Assembly (NCBI RefSeq): GCF_018588885.1
Contig: NZ_JAFFIW010000010.1
Span: 62,001-126,000, forward strand
From: Mesorhizobium sp. dw_380
Lineage (GTDB): Bacteria > Pseudomonadota > Alphaproteobacteria > Rhizobiales > Rhizobiaceae
DNA: 64,000 bases
Direction of reading: 5' to 3'
This document shows positions 34,504-48,742 of the stretch, one piece after another. The notes under the pieces were generated by a model. It made no database searches. It was not told where the DNA came from and saw only the letters and a program-made list of their open reading frames with translations. A program made the position numbers and the translations under genes. Position 1 is the stretch's first letter. Each line of letters starts with the position of its first letter.

Positions 34504-35408
34504 TAAAACGCCGCCCCGCGGCGCTCTGATGGCTTCATTTCATCCAGCAGTGTGCGGATGACGCCGGCCATGCTCCCGTTCATGTCGCTGCGCCACAGCG
34601 CGAAGGCGACATTGGCCTCGACGAAGCCTTCCGGCGAACCGCAGTCGAAGGTGCGGCCCCGATAGTGGTAGCCATAGAAGGCCTGCTGCTTCTCCAGCTT
34701 CAGCATCGCGTCGGTGAGCTGGATCTCGTTGCCGGCGCCCTTTTCCTGGCCTTCCAGAATCTTGAAGATCTCGGGCTGCAGGATGTAGCGGCCGTTGATA
34801 TAGAGATTGGAGGGCGCGGTGCCGGTCTTCGGCTTCTCCACCATCTCGGTGATGCGGAAGCCGTGATGCGCATCCTCGCCGCGGCCGACGATGCCGTATT
34901 TGTGGGCCTCCGCCGGGTCGCATTCCTGCACGGCAATGATGTTGTTGCCGGTTTCCGCGTAGAGTTCGACCATCGCCTGCATGCAGCTCTTTTCCGACTG
35001 CATGATCATGTCAGGCAACAGCAGCGCGAACGGCTCGTCGCCGACCAGTTCGCGTGCGCACCAGACGGCATGGCCGAGCCCCATCGGCACCTGCTGGCGG
35101 GTGAAGCTGGTTTGTCCAGGCGCCGGCTGCAGCCGCTGCAGCCGGGCAAGCTGGTCATCCTTGCCGCGTTGCGCGAGCGTGTCATAGAGCTCGAACTGGA
35201 CGTCGAAATGGTCCTCGATGACGGCCTTGTTGCGGCCGGTCACGAAGATGAAATGCTCGATGCCGGCCTCGCGCGCTTCGTCCACCACATATTGGATGAC
35301 GGGCCGGTCGACCACGGTCAGCATTTCCTTGGGAATGGCCTTGGTGGCGGGAAGAAACCGCGTGCCGAGACCGGCGACCGGGAAAACTGCCTTGCGAACT
35401 CTCTTCAT
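34503..35408 (-). CDS. galU: UTP-glucose-1-phosphate uridylyltransferase
   Basis: Makes UDP-glucose for surface polysaccharides and osmoregulated glucans. Length 301 aa from ATG 35408 ([20 protein letters not shown]). The nucleotidyltransferase signature [18 protein letters not shown] lies at about 12-29, VEKPK near 175 and the sugar-binding FDCGSPEGF near 265. The open frame extends 14 codons upstream without support. GalU is commonly near other envelope genes, as here. Confidence 0.94.
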   Translation of the reverse strand: MKRVRKAVFPVAGLGTRFLPATKAIPKEMLTVVDRPVIQYVVDEAREAGIEHFIFVTGRNKAVIEDHFDVQFELYDTLAQRGKDDQLARLQRLQPAPGQTSFTRQQVPMGLGHAVWCARELVGDEPFALLLPDMIMQSEKSCMQAMVELYAETGNNIIAVQECDPAEAHKYGIVGRGEDAHHGFRITEMVEKPKTGTAPSNLYINGRYILQPEIFKILEGQEKGAGNEIQLTDAMLKLEKQQAFYGYHYRGRTFDCGSPEGFVEANVAFALWRSDMNGSMAGVIRTLLDEMKPSERRGAAF

Positions 35409-35617
35409 GCTGTCAATTATCCGTTTGATGGCGGGCTCCGCAATCCCCATCCGGCGACATTTTCACGCCGGAATTGAAGATTACTGGGCGAGCGAGGGAA
35501 ACTTCCACCAGTAAAGCTTCGAAGCGTCTTTTCGTTCCAGGCGCCACCTATGGTAAACCAATTCCTAACCCGGTTCGGCGATGAATGGTCTTTCCTGAGA
35601 CAGAGAAGGAGGAAAAC

Positions 35618-36841
35618 ATGTCCGTTCGCAATGCCGCAAAACGTTTCACCAGCGTCATGACGGCAGCCGGCCTCTCGCTCGCTTTGCTGGTGCCTGCCGG
35701 GCCGGCCTTCGCCGATGCCGGTTTCCGGCAATGGGTCGCAAGCTTCCGTGCCACCGCCGTGGCGGGCGGCGTTTCCGGGTCCGTCTACGACCAGGCTTTC
35801 AGGGGCATCAATGAGCCGGATCCCGTGGTGCTGGACAAGGCACGCACGCAGCCCGAATTCACCGCGCCCGCCTGGGATTATTTCGACAACCGCGTCCACG
35901 ACCAGTCGGTCGCCGTCGGGCAGCAGATGGCGAAGAAATGGAAGCCGTGGCTGGACAGGATCGAGGCGAGATTCGGCGTCGACCGCTACATCCTGCTCGC
36001 CATCTGGTCGATGGAATCGAACTATGGCGAGATCCTCAAGCGTGACGACATCATGCGCAACGTCGTGCGTTCGCTGGCGACACTCGCCTATGGCGATCCG
36101 AAGCGGTCGAAATACGCCCGCACCCAGCTGGTCGCGGCCCTGAAGATCCTGCAGACCGGCGACATCGACGAAAGCCACCTGATGGGCTCCTGGGCCGGCG
36201 CCATGGGCCAGACCCAGTTCATCCCCACCAGCTACCAGCACTATGCCGTCGACATGGATGGCAACGGCAAGCGCGACATCTGGAATTCCATCCCCGATGC
36301 GCTGGCGACATCAGCCAATCTGTTGAAGAAGAACGGCTGGCAGGCCGGCAAGACCTGGGGCTACGAAGTGGCGATCCCGGCCGGCAAACTGCCGGGTGGA
36401 TCGAAGACGCTGGCGCAGTGGCAGGCGCTCGGGGTGGTCAGGGCCAGCGGCAAGCCGTTCAAGAGCCCCGCCGACAAGGCGACGCTGAAGGTGCCGGATG
36501 GCCGTGGCGGGCCGGCCTTCCTGATGATCAGGAACTTCTCGGTCATCAAGGCTTACAACAACGCCGACAAATATGCCCTGGCTGTCGGCCTTCTCGCCGA
36601 CGAGATCGCCGGTGGCAGCGGCCTCGTCCAGGACTGGAATCGGCCCTTCACCAAGCTCACCTTCGAGGAAAGGCAGGAGTTGCAGAAGCGGCTTTCGCAG
36701 CACGGGCTTTACGACGGCAAGGCCGACGGCAAGATCGGTGACGGCTCCAAGTCGGCCATCATGGCCTATCAGGCAAAGGTCGGCTTGACCCAGGACGGCT
36801 ATCCGAGCATGGAAGTGCTCAAATGGCTCAGGCAGAAATAG
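35618..36841 (+). CDS. MltB-type lytic murein transglycosylase with peptidoglycan-binding domain
   Basis: Periplasmic enzyme of 407 aa that cleaves the glycan strand of murein with formation of anhydro-MurNAc. A signal peptide (about 1-33, ending AGPAFA) precedes an SLT_2 domain (about 35-325). The catalytic glutamate is Glu133 in WSMESNYGE. The conserved SWAGAMGQTQFIPTSY segment is near residue 190, and a PG_binding_1 domain (about 340-405) ends the protein. An excellent AGAAGGAGG site supports ATG 35618. Family and catalytic residue are clear. Confidence 0.93.
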   Translation: MSVRNAAKRFTSVMTAAGLSLALLVPAGPAFADAGFRQWVASFRATAVAGGVSGSVYDQAFRGINEPDPVVLDKARTQPEFTAPAWDYFDNRVHDQSVAVGQQMAKKWKPWLDRIEARFGVDRYILLAIWSMESNYGEILKRDDIMRNVVRSLATLAYGDPKRSKYARTQLVAALKILQTGDIDESHLMGSWAGAMGQTQFIPTSYQHYAVDMDGNGKRDIWNSIPDALATSANLLKKNGWQAGKTWGYEVAIPAGKLPGGSKTLAQWQALGVVRASGKPFKSPADKATLKVPDGRGGPAFLMIRNFSVIKAYNNADKYALAVGLLADEIAGGSGLVQDWNRPFTKLTFEERQELQKRLSQHGLYDGKADGKIGDGSKSAIMAYQAKVGLTQDGYPSMEVLKWLRQK

Positions 36842-36965
36842 AGTCGACCACGGCGCCACGCGCGTTTTTCGCGCACGCACCACGCGCCATGGCACTTTGA
36901 ACTTGCACCCAGCCCCAAAACCGGCTCCGGTTTGCGGGACCAGGCGCAAGGGGATGGAGGAGTGA

Positions 36966-38195
36966 TTGGTTTCGGCCGCGCGCATCGCGATCCTTGTTCG
37001 TCGCACGCCGATCCTTTTTCTGGCGATCGTCCTTTTGGCGATCGGCGCGGCCGGTGCTTTCCATGCGCCGGCCATGGCGCAGGAGGAGGAGCAGCAGCAG
37101 GATCGTGGCTGGTCGTTGCGCGACCTTCTGTTTCCGCGCCGCAGCGAGCGGTTTGAGCCGCCGCTCGACATCGAGAGGGCAAAACCGAAGCCGCGCAAAC
37201 CCCGGGTTCCGCGTGCACCGGTCGAGCCACAAATGCCGATAGCGGAGAAGGCGCCGGACGCCCGCATAGTCCTGGTTGTCGGGGATTTCATGGCGTCCGG
37301 TCTCGCCGAAGGGCTGGACACCGCCTTTGCCGACAATCCAGCCGTGAGGATCGTCGTTCGCGCCAATGGTTCGTCCGGCTTCGTGCGTGACGATTTCTAC
37401 AACTGGCCCGAACAAATCAAATCGCTGATCGAGACCGAGAAGCCTGCCGCGGTGGTCGTCATGCTGGGGTCCAACGACCGCCAGCAGATGAAGGTGGGCG
37501 ATGTGCGCGAGCAGCCCCGGTCCGAGAACTGGACCAAGGAATATGAGCAGCGCACCGACGCATTCGGCAAGGCCATCGCCGCCGCCAAGGTGCCGTTCCT
37601 GTGGGTCGGCATGCCGGCCTTCCGGGTGCCGAAGATGACCTCCGACATGCTGGCCTTCAACGACATCTATCACAAGGCCGCCGAAAGCCATGGCGGCGAA
37701 TTCGTCGACGTCTGGGATGGGTTCGTCGACGAGAACGGCGCCTTCATCACCAGCGGCCCCGACATGAACGGCCAGCCGGTGCGACTGCGCGCCGATGACG
37801 GCATCAACGTGTCGAAGGCCGGCAAGCGCAAGCTAGCCTTCTACACCGAAAAGCCGCTGATGAAGATACTGGGTCTGGCCGCGCCCGGCAGCTTGGCCCC
37901 GGCCGCCGCGCCGGCGGGTGCGCCTGTCGAGGCACCGGCGCCAGCTGCCGCGCCGATTGTGATCGACCGCACCGCACCCATGCTGCTCAGTGATCCGGCG
38001 CTCGACGGCGGCACAGAGTTGCTCGGCGCCGCCCCGCCGGCGAAAGCCAATCCGGCTCTTCCCGGGGAAAAACTGGTGATCGAAGGCAAGGCGCCGGAGG
38101 CTTCGCCCGGACGAGCCGACGATTTCTCCTGGCCGCCAAAGACACCCGCAGCGGCAGCGGCCGCGACGGACACCACGACCGCGATCAACCCTTAG
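36966..38195 (+). CDS. DUF459 SGNH-fold protein with altered catalytic residues
   Basis: Exported or membrane-anchored protein of 409 aa. A hydrophobic N-terminal segment (about 16-38, ending APAMA) is followed by a basic Pro-rich stretch and an SGNH-like domain (about 98-305). Block I reads VVGDFMASGLAEGL, with Phe where the nucleophilic Ser of GDS normally stands. Block III GSND is intact. Block V reads DGINVSKAGKRKLA, with Asn where the catalytic His is usual. The C-terminal 100 residues are Ala/Pro-rich. The TTG start at 36966 is chosen because GGAGG lies 5 nt upstream and no ATG is available. It overlaps the gltD stop by 4 nt. Confidence 0.8.
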   Translation: MVSAARIAILVRRTPILFLAIVLLAIGAAGAFHAPAMAQEEEQQQDRGWSLRDLLFPRRSERFEPPLDIERAKPKPRKPRVPRAPVEPQMPIAEKAPDARIVLVVGDFMASGLAEGLDTAFADNPAVRIVVRANGSSGFVRDDFYNWPEQIKSLIETEKPAAVVVMLGSNDRQQMKVGDVREQPRSENWTKEYEQRTDAFGKAIAAAKVPFLWVGMPAFRVPKMTSDMLAFNDIYHKAAESHGGEFVDVWDGFVDENGAFITSGPDMNGQPVRLRADDGINVSKAGKRKLAFYTEKPLMKILGLAAPGSLAPAAAPAGAPVEAPAPAAAPIVIDRTAPMLLSDPALDGGTELLGAAPPAKANPALPGEKLVIEGKAPEASPGRADDFSWPPKTPAAAAAATDTTTAINP

Positions 38196-39646
38196 CGGGG
38201 CAATACCGTCGATCCCATCAGCGCCTCGTCGATCGAGCGCGCTGCCTGGCGGCCTTCGCGGATCGCCCAGACCACCAGCGACTGGCCACGGCGCACATCG
38301 CCCGCCGCATAGAGCCGGTCGACGCTGGTCCTGTAGTCGCGGTCATTGGCCTCGACATTCCTGGAGCGGCGGCTGTCGGTGGTGATCTTCATCTCACCTT
38401 CCAGCTCAGCCGCCACGCCGCCCGCCGCCGGTCCGGCAAAGCCGATGGCAATGAAGGCGAGGTCGGCGCGGATGACGAATTCAGTGCCGGCGATCGGCTT
38501 GCGCTTGTCGTCGACCTCGCAGCATTTGACGCCGGTAAGCTGGCCTTCTTCGCCGATGAATTCGAGCGTCGCCACCTGGAATTCGCGCTCGGCGCCCTCG
38601 GCCTGCGAGGATGAGGTGCGCATCTTGGTCGCCCAATAGGGCCACACGGCGAGCTTGTCTTCCTTTTCCGGCGGCTGCGGGCGGATGTCGAGCTGGGTGA
38701 CGCGCACCGCGCCCTGGCGGAAAGCGGTGCCGACGCAGTCCGACGCTGTATCGCCGCCGCCGACCACGACAACATGCTGGCCGCCGGCGATGATCGGGTG
38801 CGATGGCCATGCCACCGACTGGATCGGCTCGCCGCCGACGCGGCGGTTCTGCTGCACCAGATAGGGCATGGCGTCATGCACGCCGCCGAGATCGTCGCCG
38901 GGAATGTTGGCCGCTCGCGGCGTTTCCGACCCGCCGCAATAGAGCACGGCATCATGCTCGGCGAGCAGCTCGATCACCGGCTTGTCGACGCCGACATTGA
39001 CGCCGCAATGGAAGGTCACGCCCTCGCCCTGCATCTGCTCGATGCGACGGTCGATATAGTGCTTCTCGATCTTGAAGTCGGGAATGCCGTAGCGCATCAG
39101 CCCGCCCGGACGGCTCTCGCGTTCATAGACATGGACGTCGTGGCCGGCGCGGCCGAGTTGCTGGGCGGCAGCCATGCCGGCCGGGCCGGAGCCGATGATG
39201 GCGACGCGCTTGCCGGTCTTCTTCTCCGGCGGATAGGGCCTGATGTGGCCGGTCTCATAGGCCTTGTCGGCGATCGCCTGCTCGACCGTCTTGATGGCGA
39301 CGGGGATGTCCTCGAGATTCAGCGTGCAGGCTTCCTCGCAAGGTGCCGGGCAGATGCGGCCGGTGAACTCCGGGAAATTGTTGGTCGAATGCAGGTTGCG
39401 GATCGCGTTGTCCCAGTCCCTGTTGTAGACGAGGTCGTTCCAGTCGGGGATCTGGTTGTGGATCGGGCAGCCCGTCGGCCCGTGGCAGAACGGAATGCCG
39501 CAATCCATGCAGCGAGCGGCCTGTTTCTCGACCTCCTTGTCCGACATCGGCAGCGTGAACTCGCGGAAATGCCGGATGCGGTCGGAGGCCGGCTGGTACT
39601 TGTGCACCTGCCGGTCGATCTCGAGAAAGCCTGTTACCTTGCCCAT
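38192..39646 (-). CDS. gltD: Glutamate synthase small subunit
   Basis: NADPH-oxidising beta subunit (484 aa) of glutamate synthase; it passes electrons through FAD and Fe-S clusters to GltB. The N-terminal cluster ligands are in [15 protein letters not shown] (Cys46, 49, 54, 60), with a second set in CPAPCEEAC. Two nucleotide-binding folds follow: [18 protein letters not shown] for FAD (near 150) and [12 protein letters not shown] for NADPH. ATG 39646 ([12 protein letters not shown]) is typical of the family. gltB lies 141 nt upstream on the same strand, so they form an operon. Confidence 0.96.
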   Translation of the reverse strand: MGKVTGFLEIDRQVHKYQPASDRIRHFREFTLPMSDKEVEKQAARCMDCGIPFCHGPTGCPIHNQIPDWNDLVYNRDWDNAIRNLHSTNNFPEFTGRICPAPCEEACTLNLEDIPVAIKTVEQAIADKAYETGHIRPYPPEKKTGKRVAIIGSGPAGMAAAQQLGRAGHDVHVYERESRPGGLMRYGIPDFKIEKHYIDRRIEQMQGEGVTFHCGVNVGVDKPVIELLAEHDAVLYCGGSETPRAANIPGDDLGGVHDAMPYLVQQNRRVGGEPIQSVAWPSHPIIAGGQHVVVVGGGDTASDCVGTAFRQGAVRVTQLDIRPQPPEKEDKLAVWPYWATKMRTSSSQAEGAEREFQVATLEFIGEEGQLTGVKCCEVDDKRKPIAGTEFVIRADLAFIAIGFAGPAAGGVAAELEGEMKITTDSRRSRNVEANDRDYRTSVDRLYAAGDVRRGQSLVVWAIREGRQAARSIDEALMGSTVLPR

Positions 39647-39787
39647 AGTCCAGTTCCTGCTGTCCAGATGGTGCGGTTTTCGCCGCACCCGTTAACCTCT
39701 TGAGGCAGCCATGGCAACCTTGCGCCCGAGGTCAAACTGTCGATGAAGGGGCCGGGAAGCCTGGGCTCCCCGGCAGTTCTCACAACT

Positions 39788-44524
<4,737 letters not shown>

Positions 44525-44999
44525 TGTCCTGTCCTCCATTCCAGCCCTTCAGGCGCTGGTTTGCCTCGGCAAGCGCTTGGCTCACCCTGATCCTTGCGGC
44601 ACGTCTTGCGAAATCCTTGCCGAACCATGCGGCTTTCCGCTTGGCTCGCATCTGGTATCGTACAGGCCAGAGTCTGGCCGTCCACCTGTCGCTCGCAGCA
44701 ACAGCCGGAGAGGCCAATATGTTACGCCAATCCGGCCAGTTTTGTGCGACAAAATAAGACAGCACTACTGTCCTAAATTTTTATGGCAGAATTCCCCGAC
44801 GCGCACAAGACCGATTCACAAAAAACTTGGGCCGCCGGCGACAGAAAATTACGTGAAGCCGATGAAAAACGTAAGCTTCAGTCGCCGAGGCCTGCCCGTC
44901 TGTCTGGCTTGGCTTTAATGGTTTTCCAGCCTCTGGCCCTTGCGGTCGGCTAGCGAAACCGGTCAACTCCGCACTGATTTCCCCAACACAGGCAGATGC
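44525..44999. other. Intergenic region between gltB and threonine aldolase gene
   Basis: A 475-bp stretch between divergent genes; no supported coding sequence. It holds two adjacent inverted repeats in an AT-rich patch: TTTTGTGCGACAAAA (44740-44754) and TAAGACAGCACTACTGTCCTA (44755-44775). Their position between the two starts suggests operators for gltB control, but no regulator can be named. Confidence 0.5.
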
Positions 45000-46052
45000 A
45001 TGTTCTTCGCTTCCGACAATTGGGCAGGCGCCCATCCCAATATCGCCGCCGGCTTGTCCGCCAATGCCGGCGGTTTTTCCATGGCCTATGGCGACGGTGC
45101 GCTCGACCAGGCGGTCTATCGGCGCTTCAGCGAGATTTTCGAACGCGAGGTCGCGGTGTTCTTCGTGGCGACCGGCACCGCCGCCAACTCGCTGTCGCTG
45201 ACTGCATACAACAAGCCCGGAGGCATTTCCTTCGCCCATCGCGAATCGCATGTCATCGTAGATGAATGCGGCGCGCCGGAGTATTTTTCCGGCGGCTCGC
45301 GCCTCAATGCCATCGACGGGGCGTTGGGCAAGATCGATCCGCACAATCTGGAAAGGGCAATCGGCCGTTTTGCCGGCGAAGTGGTCCATTGGGGCCGGCC
45401 GATGGCTGTTTCGATCACCCAGTCGACGGAGGTCGGCACCATTTATGGCCTGGATGACATTGCCGCGATCTCGGCCATTGCCAAGCAGCATTCCGTGCCG
45501 CTGCACATGGACGGCGCCCGCTTTGCCAATGCGCTGGCCGCACTGGACACGACGCCGGCCGAAATGACCTGGAAACGCGGCGTCGACATCCTGTCCTTCG
45601 GCGGCACCAAGAATGGCTGCTGGTGCGCCGAGGCGATCGTTCTGTTCGACCTCGACCGCGCGAAAGAATTGGCCTTCCTGCGCAAGCGCGCAGCCCAACT
45701 ATTCTCGAAATCGCGCTTTATCGCGGCGCAGTTCGATGCCTATTTCAAGAACGGCTTATGGCTCGACACGGCGCGCCATGCCAACGCCATGGCCGCGCGC
45801 CTGGCGGCGGCAATCGAGGATTCGGGCACGGCCAAGCTGGCATGGCTGCCGCAGGCCAACGAGGTGTTCGCGGTGATGAAGAAAGCCGAAGCCGACAGGC
45901 TTCAGGCGGCGGGCGCCGCCTTTTACGATTGGCACAAGCCGCACGGCTTTGAGGGCCATATCGGCGAGGACGAGTTGCTCTATCGCTTCGTCACCAGCTT
46001 TGCGACCACAACCGAGGAAGTCGACCGCTTCGGCCAGTTGATTGCTGGATAG
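45000..46052 (+). CDS. ltaE: Low-specificity L-threonine aldolase
   Basis: PLP enzyme of 350 aa that cleaves L-threonine or allo-threonine to glycine and acetaldehyde. It begins MFFASDNWAGAHP, the usual start of this family. PLP lysine is Lys204 in SFGGTKNG, and the conserved PLHMDGARFANA segment lies near residue 165. ATG 45000 is the choice because the upstream in-frame residues are not conserved. Beta-eliminating lyase fold family; related activities on other beta-hydroxy amino acids are possible. It is transcribed away from gltB. Confidence 0.9.
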   Translation: MFFASDNWAGAHPNIAAGLSANAGGFSMAYGDGALDQAVYRRFSEIFEREVAVFFVATGTAANSLSLTAYNKPGGISFAHRESHVIVDECGAPEYFSGGSRLNAIDGALGKIDPHNLERAIGRFAGEVVHWGRPMAVSITQSTEVGTIYGLDDIAAISAIAKQHSVPLHMDGARFANALAALDTTPAEMTWKRGVDILSFGGTKNGCWCAEAIVLFDLDRAKELAFLRKRAAQLFSKSRFIAAQFDAYFKNGLWLDTARHANAMAARLAAAIEDSGTAKLAWLPQANEVFAVMKKAEADRLQAAGAAFYDWHKPHGFEGHIGEDELLYRFVTSFATTTEEVDRFGQLIAG

Positions 46053-46064
46053 ACGGTATCCCAG

Positions 46065-46092
46065 AAAAAAAGCGGCGCCTTTCGGCGCCGCT
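46065..46092 (-). terminator. Intrinsic terminator after hsp20
   Basis: A perfect 9-bp stem (AGCGGCGCC / GGCGCCGCT, 4-nt loop) is followed on the minus strand by a run of seven T (the first pairs in the stem). It lies 25 nt beyond the hsp20 stop and may also serve the convergent ltaE gene. Confidence 0.9.
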
Positions 46093-46116
46093 TCCGTCTC
46101 GGGAGGAGACTAGATA

Positions 46117-46584
46117 TTACGCAGCGGTCTTGGCCTCGATCTGCTTGGCCTTGGCCGGAGCCGAGGTGATCGCGATCTTGCGCGGCTTGAGCTCCTCGGG
46201 GATGTTGCGCTTGAGGTCGACGAAGAGCAGGCCGTTCTTCAGCGAGGCACCGACGACTTCAACGTGGTCGGCAAGCTGGAAGCGGCGCTCGAAGGCCCTG
46301 GAGGCAATGCCGCGATAAAGCAGCTCGGAGCCTTCACCAGTACCCTCATCCTTGCGCTCACCTTTTACAGTCAGCACATTGCGATGGGCTTCGATCGAGA
46401 TTTCTTCGTCCGAGAAGCCGGCAACGGCCATCGAGATCCGGTAGGAATCCTCGCCGGTGCGCTCGATGTTGTAGGGCGGATAGGTCTGCGCGCCATCGGG
46501 CTGCGCAAGCGAATCGAGCATGGTGAAGAGACGGTCGAAGCCGACGGTCGAACGATAGAGCGGGGAAAAATCAACGTGACGCAT
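46117..46584 (-). CDS. Small heat-shock protein Hsp20/IbpA family
   Basis: ATP-independent chaperone of 155 aa that holds unfolded proteins. The alpha-crystallin domain (about 35-130) has the usual YRISMAVAGFSDEEI and LTVKGERKD segments and ends with FVDLKRNIPEELKPRKIAI; the IxI-like C-terminal anchor (KIAI) is present. The start region MRHVDFSPLYRSTVGFDRLF matches rhizobial class A small heat-shock proteins. ATG 46584 has AGGAG upstream, which is paired in a ROSE-type hairpin. Expression is therefore probably induced by heat at the translation level. Confidence 0.93.
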   Translation of the reverse strand: MRHVDFSPLYRSTVGFDRLFTMLDSLAQPDGAQTYPPYNIERTGEDSYRISMAVAGFSDEEISIEAHRNVLTVKGERKDEGTGEGSELLYRGIASRAFERRFQLADHVEVVGASLKNGLLFVDLKRNIPEELKPRKIAITSAPAKAKQIEAKTAA

Positions 46585-46589
46585 GAGGT

Positions 46590-46662
46590 GTTCTCCTGTT
46601 GAGCAACATGGTTTGCGTATGGCCGGTGCGAAACCCACGAGCGGCGTTTCGGCTGGACCAGC
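46590..46662 (-). promoter_or_regulatory. ROSE-like RNA thermometer in the hsp20 leader
   Basis: In the transcript, GUUGCUC and GGAGAAC at 46590-46607 form a hairpin that hides the ribosome-binding site: GUU pairs with AAC and CUC with GAG, leaving a single bulged G. This bulged-G hairpin over the AGGAG is the hallmark of ROSE elements of rhizobial small heat-shock genes. Upstream, CGAAAC / GTTTCG (46629-46651) makes a second stem, and a short GCTG/CAGC stem (46652-46662) a third, as expected for a multi-hairpin ROSE leader. Confidence 0.8.
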
Positions 46663-47066
46663 GGCCCCGATATTGGCGACCGCAAACCACATTTGGGGAG
46701 CGCGCGAAGGCATTTCAAGATTTGGCCGGACGGCAAAAAAGCAGGGCGGCCTGCCCTTGATGAACGGCAGATGAACCGGCGCTTCGGCGCGCGTTCAGAC
46801 AGCTGCCGCTAAAGTGCCTCTCAAGATCACGGATTGGCGGCGCCGGATTTGCAGAGGGGCCGCAACGAGGCCGAACCGGGTGTTAACGTCCCTTCCTCCC
46901 GGATCGACAGAAGGCCGGAAGCGCGCTCAAAGCCGCTTCCGGCCTTCCCTGGTGCTGCGTCTCCCGTAACCTGGAATTCCTTTGCTTTTGATGTATTGAC
47001 GTCTATCACCTTGAGAGGCCGGTCCCGACAGGCTGGCACGTGAAGACGCCGAGCACAAAGCGCCGA
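46663..47066. other. Intergenic region between hsp20 leader and hydrolase gene
   Basis: About 400 bp between divergent genes. No supported coding sequence. It must contain the hsp20 promoter (left part) and the hydrolase promoter (right part), but I cannot assign hexamers with confidence. Confidence 0.4.
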
Positions 47067-48041
47067 ATGACGGACATCCTCCAAGACATCCCCCTTTTCC
47101 ACGAGACTGAGGGCAATCCGCGGCCGGAGAACGCCACCGGCGGCTTCTTCATCACGCGGGACGGCAAGAAGATCCGCTATGGTCTGTTCGCGGCTGTGGC
47201 GCGTCCGATGAGGGGCACCGTGGTGCTGCTCTCCGGCCGCAACGAGTGCATCGAGAAATATTTCGAGACCATCCGCGACCTTGCCGCCCGGGGCCTTGGC
47301 GTCGCCACGCTCGACTGGCGCGGCCAAGGTGATTCCGACCGGCTGATCCGCGATCGCCAGCGCGGCTATGTCAGGTCGTTTCGCGATTATACGGCTGACT
47401 TGGAGCAGTTCTTCGAGGAAATCGTGCTGCCCGACTGCCGCGGACCATACTACATCCTCGCCCATTCTGCCGGGGCGGTGATCACGCTGCTTGCCGCGCC
47501 ATCCCTGGTCAACCGCGTGCGGCGCATGGTGCTGATCGCGCCGTTCCTGACGCTGCCCGATCTTCCGGTCTCGATAAGCACGGTCCGCCGCGTCTGTTCG
47601 TTTTTCTGTGCGGTTGGCCTTGGCCGGCTCTATGCCGCCTGGGGTCCACGGCCGAGACAGACATTGCCTTTCGAGGCCAACAAGGTGACATCGGACCCGC
47701 AGCGCTATCGGCGCAACACGCGCATCTACGAAGAGTATCCGCAACTGGCGCTTGGCGGCCCGACAATCCGCTGGCTGCAGGCAGCGGCGAAGGCGTCGGA
47801 AGCGATCAGCGATCCCGATTTCATGGCCCGGATTCAGGTGCCTCTCCTGATCATCGCCGCCGGCGCCGACCAAGTCGTCTCGACCAGGGCGGTGGAAACT
47901 TACGCCAGACATCTGCGGCTCGGCTCGCAGCTGATGATCGACGGCTCGCGCCATGAAATCCTGCAGGAAGCCGATCTCTACCGCGAACAACTCCTCGCCG
48001 CCTTCGACGCCTTCATCCCGGGCTCCGACGACGTCGTTTGA
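47067..48041 (+). CDS. Alpha/beta hydrolase, PldB-like lysophospholipase
   Basis: Serine hydrolase of 324 aa with the lysophospholipase/monoglyceride lipase layout (Hydrolase_4). Key parts: the oxyanion region VVLLSGRNECIEKYFET, DWRGQGDSDR, the nucleophile elbow AHSAGA (Ala replacing the usual first Gly), the acid in AAGADQVVST and the His in GSRHEIL. No signal peptide, so cytoplasmic or peripheral. The start is uncertain: ATG 47067 is used, but GTG 47040, in frame, could also serve. Neither has a strong ribosome-binding site. Physiological substrate unknown. Confidence 0.85.
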   Translation: MTDILQDIPLFHETEGNPRPENATGGFFITRDGKKIRYGLFAAVARPMRGTVVLLSGRNECIEKYFETIRDLAARGLGVATLDWRGQGDSDRLIRDRQRGYVRSFRDYTADLEQFFEEIVLPDCRGPYYILAHSAGAVITLLAAPSLVNRVRRMVLIAPFLTLPDLPVSISTVRRVCSFFCAVGLGRLYAAWGPRPRQTLPFEANKVTSDPQRYRRNTRIYEEYPQLALGGPTIRWLQAAAKASEAISDPDFMARIQVPLLIIAAGADQVVSTRAVETYARHLRLGSQLMIDGSRHEILQEADLYREQLLAAFDAFIPGSDDVV

Positions 48042-48273
48042 CCGCTTTGCCTGTCGGTTTGCGGGCCACGTTATCGCCTATGAGCGGACCCACACAACCC
48101 AGTCACCTTCATGGAAGGACCGACCGGTCAGCACAGGGACCGCACGGAGGCTCGGCGACAATGCGTGAGCGGATGCCCTGATCAGCGCGGTTCGACGCCT
48201 TATTCCCATTCGGGCCACGAGCACTAATTGCTGCCCAAGAGCTTACCGGCCACAGTGATCGGGAGGAGCAGCC

Positions 48274-48732
48274 ATGAACGCATCAAACACGCTGCCACGC
48301 CAGGGCCATCGCCTGCTGCAACTCGGCATCGCCCTTCTGCTGTTTTCGTCATTCGAAGGGTTTGCCATCCCATACCTCGCCGCACCGCGACTCGGACTGT
48401 CAGTTCACACACTGAGCGCCCTGCAGGGCGTCCTGCTGCTGGCGCTGGGCCTCATATGGTCCAGGCTCAATCTCGGCGCCGTGATGTCGCGGGCTGCCTT
48501 CTGGCCGCTGATCTATTCGGCTTTGGCCATTCTGGCCGCCTATGTGATGGCCAGCGTCTGGGGGGCCGGCAACGAGACAATGCCGCTGGCGGCCGGAGCC
48601 TTCCACGGGAGCGACTTTCAGGAGGAGGCGATCAAAGGCGTAGGGTATTCGTCGGCGCCGACCGGCCTCATTGCTTTCGCGCTCATACTGTGGGGCTTGC
48701 GTCTCAGCAATCCTTCGTCAATCGACAGCTAG
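48274..48732 (+). CDS. (Hydroxyamino)benzene mutase / StyC-like membrane protein
   Basis: A 152-aa integral membrane protein with four predicted segments (about 15-35, 48-64, 74-95, 125-145). The pattern resembles the HAB mutase/styrene oxide isomerase family: LLQLGIALLLFSSFEGFAIP, then PRLGLSVHTLSALQGVLLLALGLIW, VWGAGN and a closing ALILWGLRLS. HAB mutases rearrange hydroxylaminobenzene to 2-aminophenol; StyC isomerises styrene oxide. No nitroarene or styrene genes lie nearby, so the role here is unknown. GGGAGGAG supports ATG 48274. Confidence 0.7.
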   Translation: MNASNTLPRQGHRLLQLGIALLLFSSFEGFAIPYLAAPRLGLSVHTLSALQGVLLLALGLIWSRLNLGAVMSRAAFWPLIYSALAILAAYVMASVWGAGNETMPLAAGAFHGSDFQEEAIKGVGYSSAPTGLIAFALILWGLRLSNPSSIDS

Positions 48733-48742
48733 GACTCGGACC

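Noticed and set aside
36890..36910. Possible sigma-54 promoter (TGGCAC followed by TTGCA) upstream of the SGNH gene
   Set aside because: The spacing between the two blocks is 7 nt instead of 5, so the required -24/-12 geometry is not met.
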